In this document: positions 57,469 through 64,000 of the stretch, piece after piece
Position numbering within the stretch: position 1 is the first letter of the stretch
How the letters are laid out: every line of letters starts with the position of its first letter
Assembly (NCBI RefSeq): GCF_030063285.1
Contig: NZ_JASISU010000001.1
Span: forward strand, 682,001 to 746,000
Length of the DNA: 64,000 nt
Reading direction: 5' to 3'
Source of the DNA: Pseudarthrobacter sp. PS3-L1
GTDB taxonomy: Bacteria; Actinomycetota; Actinomycetes; Actinomycetales; Micrococcaceae
Program-made: the position numbers and the translations under genes
Notes under the pieces: model-generated
The model's input: only the letters and a program-made list of their open reading frames with translations
Databases searched by the model: none
What the model was told of the DNA's origin: nothing

Positions 57469-58413
57469 ATGATCGCAGAAACACTCCTGGCAACCCTCCT
57501 CGCCTCATTGCGGCCAACCCTCGTCCCGGGGGAATGGGTTTTTGTCAGCGTCCCGCGCGATTCCCCTGTACCGGCCGAGTGTGCGGCCACTGTTCTTGAG
57601 GCTGAGGGACGGACCCTTGTCCTGCCCCGCCTGAAAGCTGACCAGCTGGGGCTTGAATACGACTTTGTGGCGGCGTGGATCACCCTGGAAGTCCGCTCAT
57701 CACTGGAGGCCGTGGGGCTCACCGCAGAAGTCAGCAAGGTCCTCGCAGAGGCGCGGATCAGCTGTAATGTGCTCGCAGGGTTGCATCACGATCACCTGCT
57801 TGTTTCGGTTGCCGATGCAGCCCGAGCAGTCGAAACACTGCAGGAGCTTTCTGCCCGGCACGCGCAGGTGCCGCTGAGCCCCATAAGGTTGCGGGCGGAA
57901 GAAGCCGCCGACCGGCCAGCCATCCTGGCCCTGGTGTCTGAAGCATTTGCTCTAGCACCCGCCACGGGGTTGCCGGTGGAGGGTGAGCCACAGGAAGCAG
58001 CCATGCTCCGGCACTTGTGGGAGCATTCGGCTTATCTCCCCGGTTTCAGCCTCGTGGCGGAGAGTGCTGGCAAGGTGGTGGGGTACGTCATCAGCACCCG
58101 CGGATCTGCCGACGGCCTCGACCTGTTGGCGCTGGGTCCGCTGGCGGTGGCACCGCGGCTGCAGCGACACGGAGTCGGCAGTGCCCTGGTCCACGAATCC
58201 ATCCATCGTGCCAACGCTGCGGGGGAACGTGGAATTGCGCTCCGCGGAGACCCTGGGTTCTACCAACGGTTCGGCTTCGTCTCCGCGGCGTCGCTTGGCG
58301 TTGAGTCTCCCGACCCAGGGTGGAAGGAGCACTTCCAACTCCTGCCCCTGGCACTGTGGCCCGGAGGGGTCCATGGTGCCTTCACTTACGCGCACCAGCA
58401 GGAGCGATTCTGA
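57469..58413 (+). CDS. ACT-like domain fused to GNAT acetyltransferase
   Basis: A two-domain protein of 314 aa. Residues about 1-130 resemble the DUF2241/ACT_7 family: LRPTLVPGEWVFVSVP, a WITLEVRSSLEAVGLTA segment, then ISCNVLAGLHHDHLLVSVADAARAVETL. Residues about 140-314 form a GNAT fold, with LGPLAVAPRLQRHGVGSALVHESIHRA (acetyl-CoA binding) and YQRFGFVSAAS. Each part is known as a separate small protein; the fusion suggests an acetyltransferase controlled by, or acting on, an amino acid. Substrate unknown. Its stop is 18 bp before the tRNA. Confidence 0.85.
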   Translation: MIAETLLATLLASLRPTLVPGEWVFVSVPRDSPVPAECAATVLEAEGRTLVLPRLKADQLGLEYDFVAAWITLEVRSSLEAVGLTAEVSKVLAEARISCNVLAGLHHDHLLVSVADAARAVETLQELSARHAQVPLSPIRLRAEEAADRPAILALVSEAFALAPATGLPVEGEPQEAAMLRHLWEHSAYLPGFSLVAESAGKVVGYVISTRGSADGLDLLALGPLAVAPRLQRHGVGSALVHESIHRANAAGERGIALRGDPGFYQRFGFVSAASLGVESPDPGWKEHFQLLPLALWPGGVHGAFTYAHQQERF

Positions 58414-58417
58414 CCGG

Positions 58418-58423
58418 TACGAT
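58418..58423 (+). promoter_or_regulatory. Possible -10 box of the tRNA
   Basis: TACGAT, inside the 15-bp GGTACGATATACCGG stretch, is 8 bp before the mature tRNA 5' end. The -35 region would fall within the end of the acetyltransferase gene. Confidence 0.35.
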
Positions 58424-58431
58424 ATACCGGG

Positions 58432-58505
58432 GCCCCAATAGCCCAATTGGCAGAGGCAACAGACTTAAAATCTGTGTGTTGTGGGTTCGAGTCCCACTTG
58501 GGGTA
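58432..58505 (+). tRNA. tRNA with UAA anticodon and short variable loop
   Basis: A full cloverleaf of 74 nt. The acceptor stem is GCCCCAA with TTGGGGT (first pair G-U), the D stem GCC/GGC has a GG-containing loop, the anticodon stem is ACAGA/TCTGT, and the T arm is GTGGG-TTCGAGT-CCCAC. The anticodon loop CTTAAAA places TAA at 58466-58468, which reads UUA (Leu). The variable loop has only 5 nt, whereas bacterial tRNA-Leu normally has a long variable arm, so the isotype is uncertain. The discriminator is A and CCA is not encoded. A strong terminator follows, and a partial copy lies at 58778-58822. Confidence 0.8.
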
Positions 58506-58510
58506 CTGAC

Positions 58511-58561
58511 GAAGCGGCTCCGGACCCCCTGTGGTTACAGGGGATCCGGAGCCGCTTCTGT
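58511..58561 (+). terminator. Terminator of the tRNA gene
   Basis: A 22-bp stem with one mismatch (arms 58511-58532 and 58537-58558), a GGTT loop and TGTT behind it, 5 bp after the tRNA. Confidence 0.88.
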
Positions 58562-58777
58562 TCCATTGCAGCCTCCGCGCAATCCGTTGGGTGGGAGTTT
58601 CGGTGAGATGTCGGGGTGGGATGGCAGCCCCTTGCGACGAAGGGCCCCTGGAACCGGATGGATGTGGCGCCAGTTGCAGCCGGTGACCGCTGATTTCGGC
58701 CAATTGTGCGGATTCCAAGTTCCGCGTAATCTAGGCAAGTCCGATCTAGAAAGATCTCGCCAGCTGGGGTGGCGCAG
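58562..58777. other. Gene-free stretch between tRNA and its partial copy
   Basis: 216 bp with no credible ORF, no RNA motif that I recognise and no integrase remnant. Near its right end, GCC-AGCTGGGGT-GGC (58759-58773) resembles a decayed D arm in front of the partial tRNA copy. Confidence 0.6.
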
Positions 58778-58822
58778 GACTTAAAATCTGTGTGTTGTGG
58801 GCTCTAGTCCCACTTGGGGTAC
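58778..58822 (+). pseudogene. 3' portion of the UAA tRNA, duplicated
   Basis: 45 bp identical at 43 positions to 58462-58506, covering the anticodon loop through the acceptor 3' strand. Two changes fall in the T loop (TTCGAGT becomes CTCTAGT), destroying conserved residues, and the 5' half is missing or unrecognisable, so it is not a working tRNA. It fits either an attachment-site duplication or a decayed tandem copy. Confidence 0.8.
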
Positions 58823-58857
58823 AGATCCAATGCCACGTCTCATCCGAAGGTTGTACC

Positions 58858-60231
58858 GTGTTCCGAGCCTTTTCACGTCTTGGCGCCTTGGCGCTAGTGG
58901 TCCTGTTCAGTTTTTCCCTCGTTCCTACTGCACCCGCGTTTGCGGTGCCCAGCGTGGCGTCGCCTGTCGTTCCGGCTGCGCTCGTCCGGCAGGACAACAG
59001 CAAGGAGATTATTGCTGTCTTTGACGCAATTAATGCCTACCGGAAGGCCAATGGGGTACCAGCGGTTCGCTACAACGCGAAGGTCAGCCGGATGTCGCAG
59101 GAATGGGTAGCAGCGATGGCCTCCCGGCAGGCAATCGAACACAATCCGGGCTTCCTCAATGATTCTCGGGCTGTCGGGTGGAATGCCGCAGGGGAGGTCA
59201 TCGCCGTCAGGTGGGACCGTAAGGCCGCCGCGCTGGTGGATTGGTGGAAGAGCTCTCCCTCGCACAAGGCGGTTCTCTTGGACAAGCGGATGACAGTGGT
59301 TGGCTTGGGTATCAGTTTCACCAATGCAACAAATAACTACAGCATGGCTGGCCTGGCGAACTTCTTTGGCTTCACCAAAGCGCCCGCCGAGACGTACGCG
59401 ACGCCCAAGGACTACTTTGGCTTGGCTGGGACTGCCAAAGACCCCATCACGGTCAAATATTCGTCCGCCGGAGGGCTAAAGGCTCTCGGCGCCGCCACGG
59501 GTAAGCAGGTGACTGGATTGGCCGCCGGCGGACGAGTCCAGGAATACGAGAAGGCAACCATTTCCTGGTCTCCAGCTGCGGGCGCAGCAATTACAGGCGG
59601 CGCCATCCGTGCCCTCTGGCGTTTCAACTGGGCCCAGGACGGCTACCTTGGGTATCCAGTCTCAGATGAGGCGGCTGGGAGAGGGGGCTCCCTCCAGGTG
59701 TACGAACGCGGTCGCTTGGCTTGGACCCTCGAGGGCGGCGCCGTCAATCTCAGCGGCGCTATTGGACCCGCTTGGGCTTCTTCCGGAGGTCCTTCGAGCG
59801 CCCTGCGGTATCCGATTCAGAACGAGCGGTCAGTTCCCGGCGGTGCGGTCCAAAACTTCCAGGGGGGTCAGTTTTTCTGGTCACCTTCAACCGGAGCCCA
59901 CTTTGTTTTCGGTGGTATCAAGGGGACATGGGAACAGATGGGTGGAAGCCAGGGGTATTTGGGTTTCCCCCTGACGAATGAGCAGTACGGCTTTCGAAGT
60001 GGCGGTGCCGTCCAGGAGTTCATGCGTGGGGCGGTGACCTGGAGCCCGTCGACCAACACCCATGTTGTTATCGGGGGGATCTTCGGGACATGGAAGGCCA
60101 ATGGAGGTGCAGCTGGACGTCTGGGGTTCCCGGTGACCGGCGAATACCCGGTTAAAGGTGGTGCCGCACAACGCTTTGAAGCGGGAACCATTACGTGGAC
60201 CAGTGCCGGTCCGAAGGTGGTTTCTTCGTAG
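58858..60231 (+). CDS. Secreted CAP-domain protein with LGFP repeats
   Basis: Predicted cell-surface protein of 457 aa. A signal peptide (residues about 1-30, LALVVLFSFSLVPTAPAFA) precedes a CAP/SCP domain (about residues 50-175) with NAYRKANGVPAVRYNAKVS, EHNPGFLND, GEVIAV and the WKSSPSHKAVLL block. The rest consists of LGFP-type repeats (LGYPVSDE, LRYPIQNE, LGFPLTNE, LGFPVTGE), each followed by a GGAVQ-type strand, as in actinobacterial cell-envelope proteins. GTG 58858 follows CGAAGG. Four LGFP units are clear and one more is degenerate. It begins 36 bp after the partial tRNA copy. Confidence 0.88.
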   Translation: MFRAFSRLGALALVVLFSFSLVPTAPAFAVPSVASPVVPAALVRQDNSKEIIAVFDAINAYRKANGVPAVRYNAKVSRMSQEWVAAMASRQAIEHNPGFLNDSRAVGWNAAGEVIAVRWDRKAAALVDWWKSSPSHKAVLLDKRMTVVGLGISFTNATNNYSMAGLANFFGFTKAPAETYATPKDYFGLAGTAKDPITVKYSSAGGLKALGAATGKQVTGLAAGGRVQEYEKATISWSPAAGAAITGGAIRALWRFNWAQDGYLGYPVSDEAAGRGGSLQVYERGRLAWTLEGGAVNLSGAIGPAWASSGGPSSALRYPIQNERSVPGGAVQNFQGGQFFWSPSTGAHFVFGGIKGTWEQMGGSQGYLGFPLTNEQYGFRSGGAVQEFMRGAVTWSPSTNTHVVIGGIFGTWKANGGAAGRLGFPVTGEYPVKGGAAQRFEAGTITWTSAGPKVVSS

Positions 60232-60250
60232 CTGGGAGTGCCGCGGAGTG

Positions 60251-60312
60251 CAGTAGTTTACGGACGTTCGGGGTCTGGGGATCGGCGTTCGATTTCTGAG
60301 AGAAAACTACTG
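60251..60312. repeat. 9-bp inverted repeat after the CAP gene
   Basis: CAGTAGTTT (60251-60259) and AAACTACTG (60304-60312) are perfect complements 44 bp apart, between the CAP gene and the amino-acid-binding gene. It may form the 3' end of the CAP transcript. No U-run is present. Confidence 0.4.
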
Positions 60313-60321
60313 TTATAAGGC

Positions 60322-60337
60322 TGTGACCTAAGTCACT
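60322..60337. promoter_or_regulatory. Crp/GlxR-type operator
   Basis: TGTGACCTAAGTCACT matches TGTGANNTANNTCACA at all but the last defined position. It lies 100 bp upstream of the binding-protein start and about 16 bp before a TATAGA -10-like box (60353-60358), a location suited to cAMP-receptor-type control. Confidence 0.7.
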
Positions 60338-60436
60338 TTTGTTCGCGGGGAATATAGATTAGCTTGAAGCTCAGCCAGGAACACCTGGCCATTCGTATCA
60401 AAGGCCGTTCGCACCTTTCGATCGAGGAGATTCTTA

Positions 60437-61798
60437 ATGATTTCAGTCCACCCAGGTGCGCCCCGCGTTGCCAAGCTCACAGCGCTTGGAATCGGAGTCG
60501 CCCTTTTGGCTACCGCATGTGGCGGTACCTCTGAGCCGGCCGCATCTGAAGGCAGCTCTTCCGCTACGACCACGTCGGGTATTTCCTGCCCGGCACCCGG
60601 AGAGGGTGCAGGCGCTGGAAGCACTGCAGCCGCTGTGGACACCGGTGCTGTCCCGGAAACTAAAACCGTCAGTGATACCCCGCTGAAGCTCGGCACTCTT
60701 CTTCCCACTACCGGCTCGCTAGCATTCCTGGGCCCGCCCGAAATCGCGGGCGTAGGCCTGGGCCTGAAGGAAATCAACGACGCAGGGGGAGTGCTCGGCA
60801 AGCCCGTTGAAGTCATCCAGCGAGACTCAGGCGATACCAAGACTGATATTGCTACCCAGTCGGTCTCCGATCTCCTGGGCCAGGGCGTCAGCGGCATCAT
60901 CGGTGCCGCATCGTCAGGTGTCTCCAAGACAGTCATCAACCAGATCACCGGCGCCGGCGTTATCCAGTTCTCCCCGGCCAATACCTCTCCAGACTTCACC
61001 ACGTGGGATGACAAGGGCCTGTTCTGGCGAACTGCTCCCTCGGACGTCCTGCAGGGCAAGGTCCTGGGCAACTACATGGCAACGTGTGGCGCCCAGACCG
61101 TGGGCATGATCGTCCTCAACGATGCCTACGGAACCGGTCTGGCCACCAACATCAAATCAGCCTTTGAAGCAGCAGGCGGCCAGGTTGTTGCGGAGGAGCT
61201 CTTCAACGAAGGCGACTCGCAGTTCAGCAGCCAGATTGACAAGGTCATTGCGGCCAAGCCGGATGCCATTGCCCTGATCACCTTCGACCAGGCCAAGAGC
61301 ATTGTTCCGCTCCTGACCGGTAAGGGCGTCGACCCTACGCAGATGTTCCTGGTGGATGGAAACACCTCCGACTACAGCAAGGACTTCGATCCGGGTACAT
61401 TGAAGGGCGCTCAGGGCACTATCCCAGGCACCTTTGCCAAGGACGACTTCAAGAAGTCCCTGCTCACTGTTGATCCGGCGCTCAAGGACTTCAGTTACGC
61501 AGGCGAGTCTTACGACGCCATCAACCTGATCGCACTGGCAGCTGAGGCTGCTGGCAGCGTCAAGGGTCCGGATATTGCAGCGCAACTGAAGGGCGTCTCC
61601 GAGGAAGGGGAGAAGTGCATGAACTTCGCCTCCTGTGTCACGCTCCTCCGTGAAGGCAAGGACATTGACTACGACGGAAAGTCAGGTCCGGTCACGTTCT
61701 CCGACGCTGGTGATCCTACAGAGGCCTACATCGGGATCTACGAATACCAGGAAGACAACACCTACACCCCCGTCAAGGAAGAATTCGGCAAGCTGTAA
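60437..61798 (+). CDS. Branched-chain amino acid ABC substrate-binding lipoprotein
   Basis: Type 1 periplasmic-binding fold of the LivJ/LivK group, 453 aa, outside the membrane as a lipoprotein (lipobox LLATAC). Typical blocks are LKLGTLLPTTGSLAFLGPPEIAGVGLGLKEINDAGGVLGKPVEVI, IIGAASSGVSKTVINQI and FSPANTSPDF. A 70-residue Ser/Thr/Ala-rich linker follows the lipid anchor. It starts at ATG 60437 with GAGGAGATT upstream. It is convergent with livF/livG, so the binding protein is transcribed apart from its transporter, with a Crp/GlxR-like site upstream. Confidence 0.92.
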   Translation: MISVHPGAPRVAKLTALGIGVALLATACGGTSEPAASEGSSSATTTSGISCPAPGEGAGAGSTAAAVDTGAVPETKTVSDTPLKLGTLLPTTGSLAFLGPPEIAGVGLGLKEINDAGGVLGKPVEVIQRDSGDTKTDIATQSVSDLLGQGVSGIIGAASSGVSKTVINQITGAGVIQFSPANTSPDFTTWDDKGLFWRTAPSDVLQGKVLGNYMATCGAQTVGMIVLNDAYGTGLATNIKSAFEAAGGQVVAEELFNEGDSQFSSQIDKVIAAKPDAIALITFDQAKSIVPLLTGKGVDPTQMFLVDGNTSDYSKDFDPGTLKGAQGTIPGTFAKDDFKKSLLTVDPALKDFSYAGESYDAINLIALAAEAAGSVKGPDIAAQLKGVSEEGEKCMNFASCVTLLREGKDIDYDGKSGPVTFSDAGDPTEAYIGIYEYQEDNTYTPVKEEFGKL

Positions 61799-61823
61799 AC
61801 CGCCTTTTCCCAGCGACAGATGG

Positions 61824-61854
61824 AAAGCCCCGGCCTTTGGTGGCCGGGGCTTTT
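61824..61854 (+). terminator. Intrinsic terminator of the binding-protein gene
   Basis: AAAGCCCCGGCC and GGCCGGGGCTTT form a 12-bp perfect stem with a 6-nt loop and a TTTT tail, 25 bp after the stop. Confidence 0.93.
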
Positions 61855-62165
61855 CGCTGTTCAGCCACCTGACGTCCTGACGGGCCGACCAGCGTCAGCA
61901 CCAGTGATCTTCACGCCCCACACCGTTTCCTGCGACGGTGACGAATGCCGCGATTCACAGTTACACTCCGTCCCAGCGCGGGAGGGGCCAGTTGGCCACT
62001 GGACACACTCCTGATGCAGCCGTAGGTGCCAGCTCGGCGCCCTGCAGGGCCTCCTGCGGCCATCGTGGAGTGCACAGGGGTGGCAGCCGGTTTCACAGAC
62101 GTCCACGCCCGCTACGGAGCCCCGTCCTGACGCAAAGACTATGGGTGCAGGGGAAGCGGACGCAA
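61855..62165. other. Gene-free stretch between liv units
   Basis: About 310 bp between two terminators. The short open frames on both strands have no ribosome site and no familiar sequence. I see no repeat, RNA motif or promoter. Confidence 0.6.
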
Positions 62166-62200
62166 AGAAGGAGCCGCCCCACGTTGGGACGGCTCCTTCT
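62166..62200 (-). terminator. Terminator of the livGF transcript
   Basis: AGAAGGAGCCGCCCCA and TGGGACGGCTCCTTCT form a 16-bp stem with one mismatch. On the minus strand TTTGCG follows. It is 85 bp beyond the livF stop. Confidence 0.8.
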
Positions 62201-62284
62201 CTGTGATCTTGCTCGGTAATCTTCGAGTGTTCGCGGGAAAAATCTGCTGTCCTGGGCTTCAGCCCGGGCCTAGGCCCGGCGTGC

Positions 62285-63055
62285 CTAGTCGGAATCGGCC
62301 AGGGTGCCCAGATACAGCTGAATGACCTTCGGGTCTTTCATGAGCTCCCGGCCAGTGCCTGTGTAGGCGTCACGGCCCTGGTCCAGAACGTAACCCCTAT
62401 CGCAGATCTGGAGGCAACGACGCGCGTTCTGCTCCACCATGATCACTGAGACCCCGGCGCGGTTGATTTCGTGGACCCGCAGGAACGTCTCATCCTGCTT
62501 GACGGGGGAGAGGCCTGCAGATGGTTCGTCCAGCAGCAGCACTGCAGGATCCATCATCAGCGCCCTTCCCATGGCGACCATCTGGCGTTCTCCACCCGAC
62601 AGCGAGCCGGCCCGCTGCGCACGTCGCTTGCCGAGCTCGGGGAAGAGACCCGTCACGAAGTCGAACCGGTTGGCAAAGTCCTTTGGCCGCTGGAACATCC
62701 CCATCTGCAGGTTTTCCTCGATGGTCAGGGCCGCAAACACGTTGTTGGTCTGCGGCACAAATCCCACGCCCTGCGTGACAAGTTTGTTGGCCTTGAGTCC
62801 GGTAAGGTCCTGACCGCGCACCACAACCGTTCCTGAATGCACCTTGACGAGCCCAAACATCGCCTTGAGCAGGGTTGATTTTCCAGCTCCGTTGGGGCCG
62901 ATGATGCCGATAAGTTCGCCCTTGCGGGCCTCTATGTTGCATCCGTTGAGGATGTTGACCCCGGGGAGATAGCCGGCAACCAGATCGGTAACCTTGACCA
63001 CAGCTTCCTCGGTGGCCGTAGAACCCGCAGCTGCTGCGGGGCTGGTAGCGCTCAT
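62285..63055 (-). CDS. livF: Branched-chain amino acid ABC ATP-binding protein LivF
   Basis: ATPase subunit of the high-affinity branched-chain amino acid importer, 256 aa. Walker A is IGPNGAGKST, signature LSGGERQMVAMGRAL, Walker B VLLLDEPSAGLSP and the H-loop MVEQNARRCL, all in LivF form. An N-terminal extension of about 18 Ala/Thr-rich residues precedes the core. Its start overlaps the livG stop by 4 nt (ATGA), and a terminator follows. Confidence 0.95.
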   Translation of the reverse strand: MSATSPAAAAGSTATEEAVVKVTDLVAGYLPGVNILNGCNIEARKGELIGIIGPNGAGKSTLLKAMFGLVKVHSGTVVVRGQDLTGLKANKLVTQGVGFVPQTNNVFAALTIEENLQMGMFQRPKDFANRFDFVTGLFPELGKRRAQRAGSLSGGERQMVAMGRALMMDPAVLLLDEPSAGLSPVKQDETFLRVHEINRAGVSVIMVEQNARRCLQICDRGYVLDQGRDAYTGTGRELMKDPKVIQLYLGTLADSD

Positions 63056-64000
63056 GGCGTGTCCTTTTCTGTTCGGCTGTGCGGCTGTCCCGTCACAGTT
63101 TCGACGCCGATGATCCCGGCGTCCTCGGTGCCTACCACCGACTCGTCATTTGCCTCGAGTTCGGCTTCCAACTCCCGGATGCCCTCGGCATCACCCAGAT
63201 CCACGTCGTGGTGGGCCCCAAGGTAGGCATCGATGACTGCCGGATTTTTCATGACCTCGCCGGGCGGTCCTTCCGCGACGACCTTCCCCTCGGCCATGAC
63301 CACTACCCAGTCGGCGATGTGGCGCACCATGTGCATGTCATGCTCCACAAAAAGCACTGTCATACCATCAGCCTTGAGATTCTTGATGTGATCTAGCAGG
63401 GACTGGGTCAGCGCAGGATTTACTCCTGCCATCGGCTCGTCCAGCATCACCAGTTTGGGCTGGACCATCAGTGACCGGGCCATCTCAAGAAGCTTTCGTT
63501 GCCCACCTGAGAGGGAGGCTGCATAGTCGTCAGTTTTGGCATCGAGCTTGAACTTCTCCAGGAGTACTTCGGCCTGCGCCGTAATTTCTTTCTCCCGGCC
63601 GCCCCAGATGTTCTTGAACAGGGCCTTGCCCAGGCTTTCGCCAGGCTGGTTCGCGGCGCCAAGGCGCATGTTTTCCATTACCGTCAGCTTGCCCATGACC
63701 TTGGTCAGCTGGAACGTTCTGACCATGCCCATCCGGGCCACCTTGTAGGAGGAAACCCCTGCAAGGCTCTTGCCCTCAAACGTCCAGGTACCCGAATTGG
63801 GCGTGTCGAAGCCGGTCAGCAGGTTGAACAGGGTTGTCTTTCCTGCGCCGTTGGGTCCAATCAGTGCAGTGATCTTGTGACGCGGAATCTCAAGATAGTC
63901 GACGTCGACGGCGTTGATGCCGCCAAAGCTACGGGTCACGTTTTCGGCCACGACAATGGGGTCGCGCTTCTTGCACCCAGGCAACGCTTCACCAACGGCG
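63052..64000 (-). CDS. livG: Branched-chain amino acid ABC ATP-binding protein LivG, 5' end off window
   Basis: Partner ATPase of LivF, at least 316 aa. Walker A is IGPNGAGKTT, signature LSGGQRKLLEMARSL and Walker B LVMLDEPMAGVNP; the FQLTKVMGKLTVMENM stretch is typical of LivG. The acidic C-terminal tail (about the last 55 residues, rich in Asp and Glu) is longer than usual. A TTG at 63984 could serve as start, but the frame stays open to the window edge, reading AVGEALPGCKKRDP, so the true start probably lies outside. The permease genes livH and livM are expected further upstream on this strand. Confidence 0.93.
   Translation of the reverse strand, partial: AVGEALPGCKKRDPIVVAENVTRSFGGINAVDVDYLEIPRHKITALIGPNGAGKTTLFNLLTGFDTPNSGTWTFEGKSLAGVSSYKVARMGMVRTFQLTKVMGKLTVMENMRLGAANQPGESLGKALFKNIWGGREKEITAQAEVLLEKFKLDAKTDDYAASLSGGQRKLLEMARSLMVQPKLVMLDEPMAGVNPALTQSLLDHIKNLKADGMTVLFVEHDMHMVRHIADWVVVMAEGKVVAEGPPGEVMKNPAVIDAYLGAHHDVDLGDAEGIRELEAELEANDESVVGTEDAGIIGVETVTGQPHSRTEKDTP

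Noticed and set aside
58732-58822. Second functional tRNA
   Set aside because: No matching 5' acceptor strand exists, the anticodon stem mispairs and the T loop lacks TTCGA.
61861-62219. Small ORFs between the liv units
   Set aside because: No ribosome site, Arg/Cys/His-rich composition typical of non-coding GC-rich frames, and part of one covers a terminator.

Overview
The window is a GC-rich actinobacterial chromosome segment. Protein sequences, gene order and regulatory motifs (mazG-eno-divIC-DUF501-ppx, mmsAB-chvE, a ZTP riboswitch before glyA, GTGA/ATGA start-stop overlaps, many GTG and TTG starts) point to the Micrococcaceae, most likely an Arthrobacter or Pseudarthrobacter relative. 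It is almost entirely core and catabolic DNA. I see no prophage, CRISPR array, transposase or antibiotic cluster.

Layout: (1) 1-6055: start of an MFS transporter, purH, an intergenic array of CATG-centred repeats, a secreted serine protease, and monomeric isocitrate dehydrogenase. (2) 6056-12656: a Gfo/Idh/MocA oxidoreductase, an mmsA-mmsB-chvE monosaccharide importer and a ROK repressor, all on the minus strand. (3) 12861-18647: a lysine 2-monooxygenase module, with a DavA-like amidase, a PucR regulator, an APC permease and a DavB-like flavoprotein. (4) 18705-22646: a gamma-carbonic-anhydrase-like protein, then one-carbon genes: purU divergent from a ZTP riboswitch-glyA-folD unit. (5) 22818-30631: a NodIJ-type ABC exporter, a small membrane protein, exonuclease III, trpS, a 2H phosphoesterase, a BrkB-family protein and an alpha/beta hydrolase. 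(6) 30777-34303: sdhCDAB. (7) 34572-39320: manC, an M20 amidohydrolase, a second CATG repeat array, and ohrR-ohr-oxidoreductase. (8) 39575-49593: nucleoside uptake (BMP lipoprotein plus ABC genes) and salvage (cdd, deoA, add), with two DedA genes inserted. (9) 49586-57344: mazG, eno, a DivIC/FtsB-like protein, DUF501, ppx, a membrane-anchored subtilase and ndh. (10) 57469-64000: an ACT-GNAT fusion, an unusual UAA-anticodon tRNA with a broken 3' copy 316 bp downstream, a CAP/LGFP secreted protein, and branched-chain amino acid ABC genes.

The genes group by function. PurH consumes 10-formyl-THF, GlyA and FolD supply one-carbon units, PurU drains them, and the ZTP riboswitch senses the purine intermediate that accumulates when formyl-THF is low. 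The nucleoside block couples import to deamination and phosphorolysis. Isocitrate dehydrogenase, succinate dehydrogenase, NDH-2 and enolase are central carbon and respiratory functions. A near-consensus Rex site precedes ndh and a Crp/GlxR-type site precedes the amino acid binding protein.

The least explained structures are the two intergenic arrays of RRCATGTCC palindromes (2064-2432 and 37036-37369), which share 29-39 bp spacing and contain hairpins with compensatory base changes, and the tRNA(UAA) with its partial duplicate at 58432-58822.
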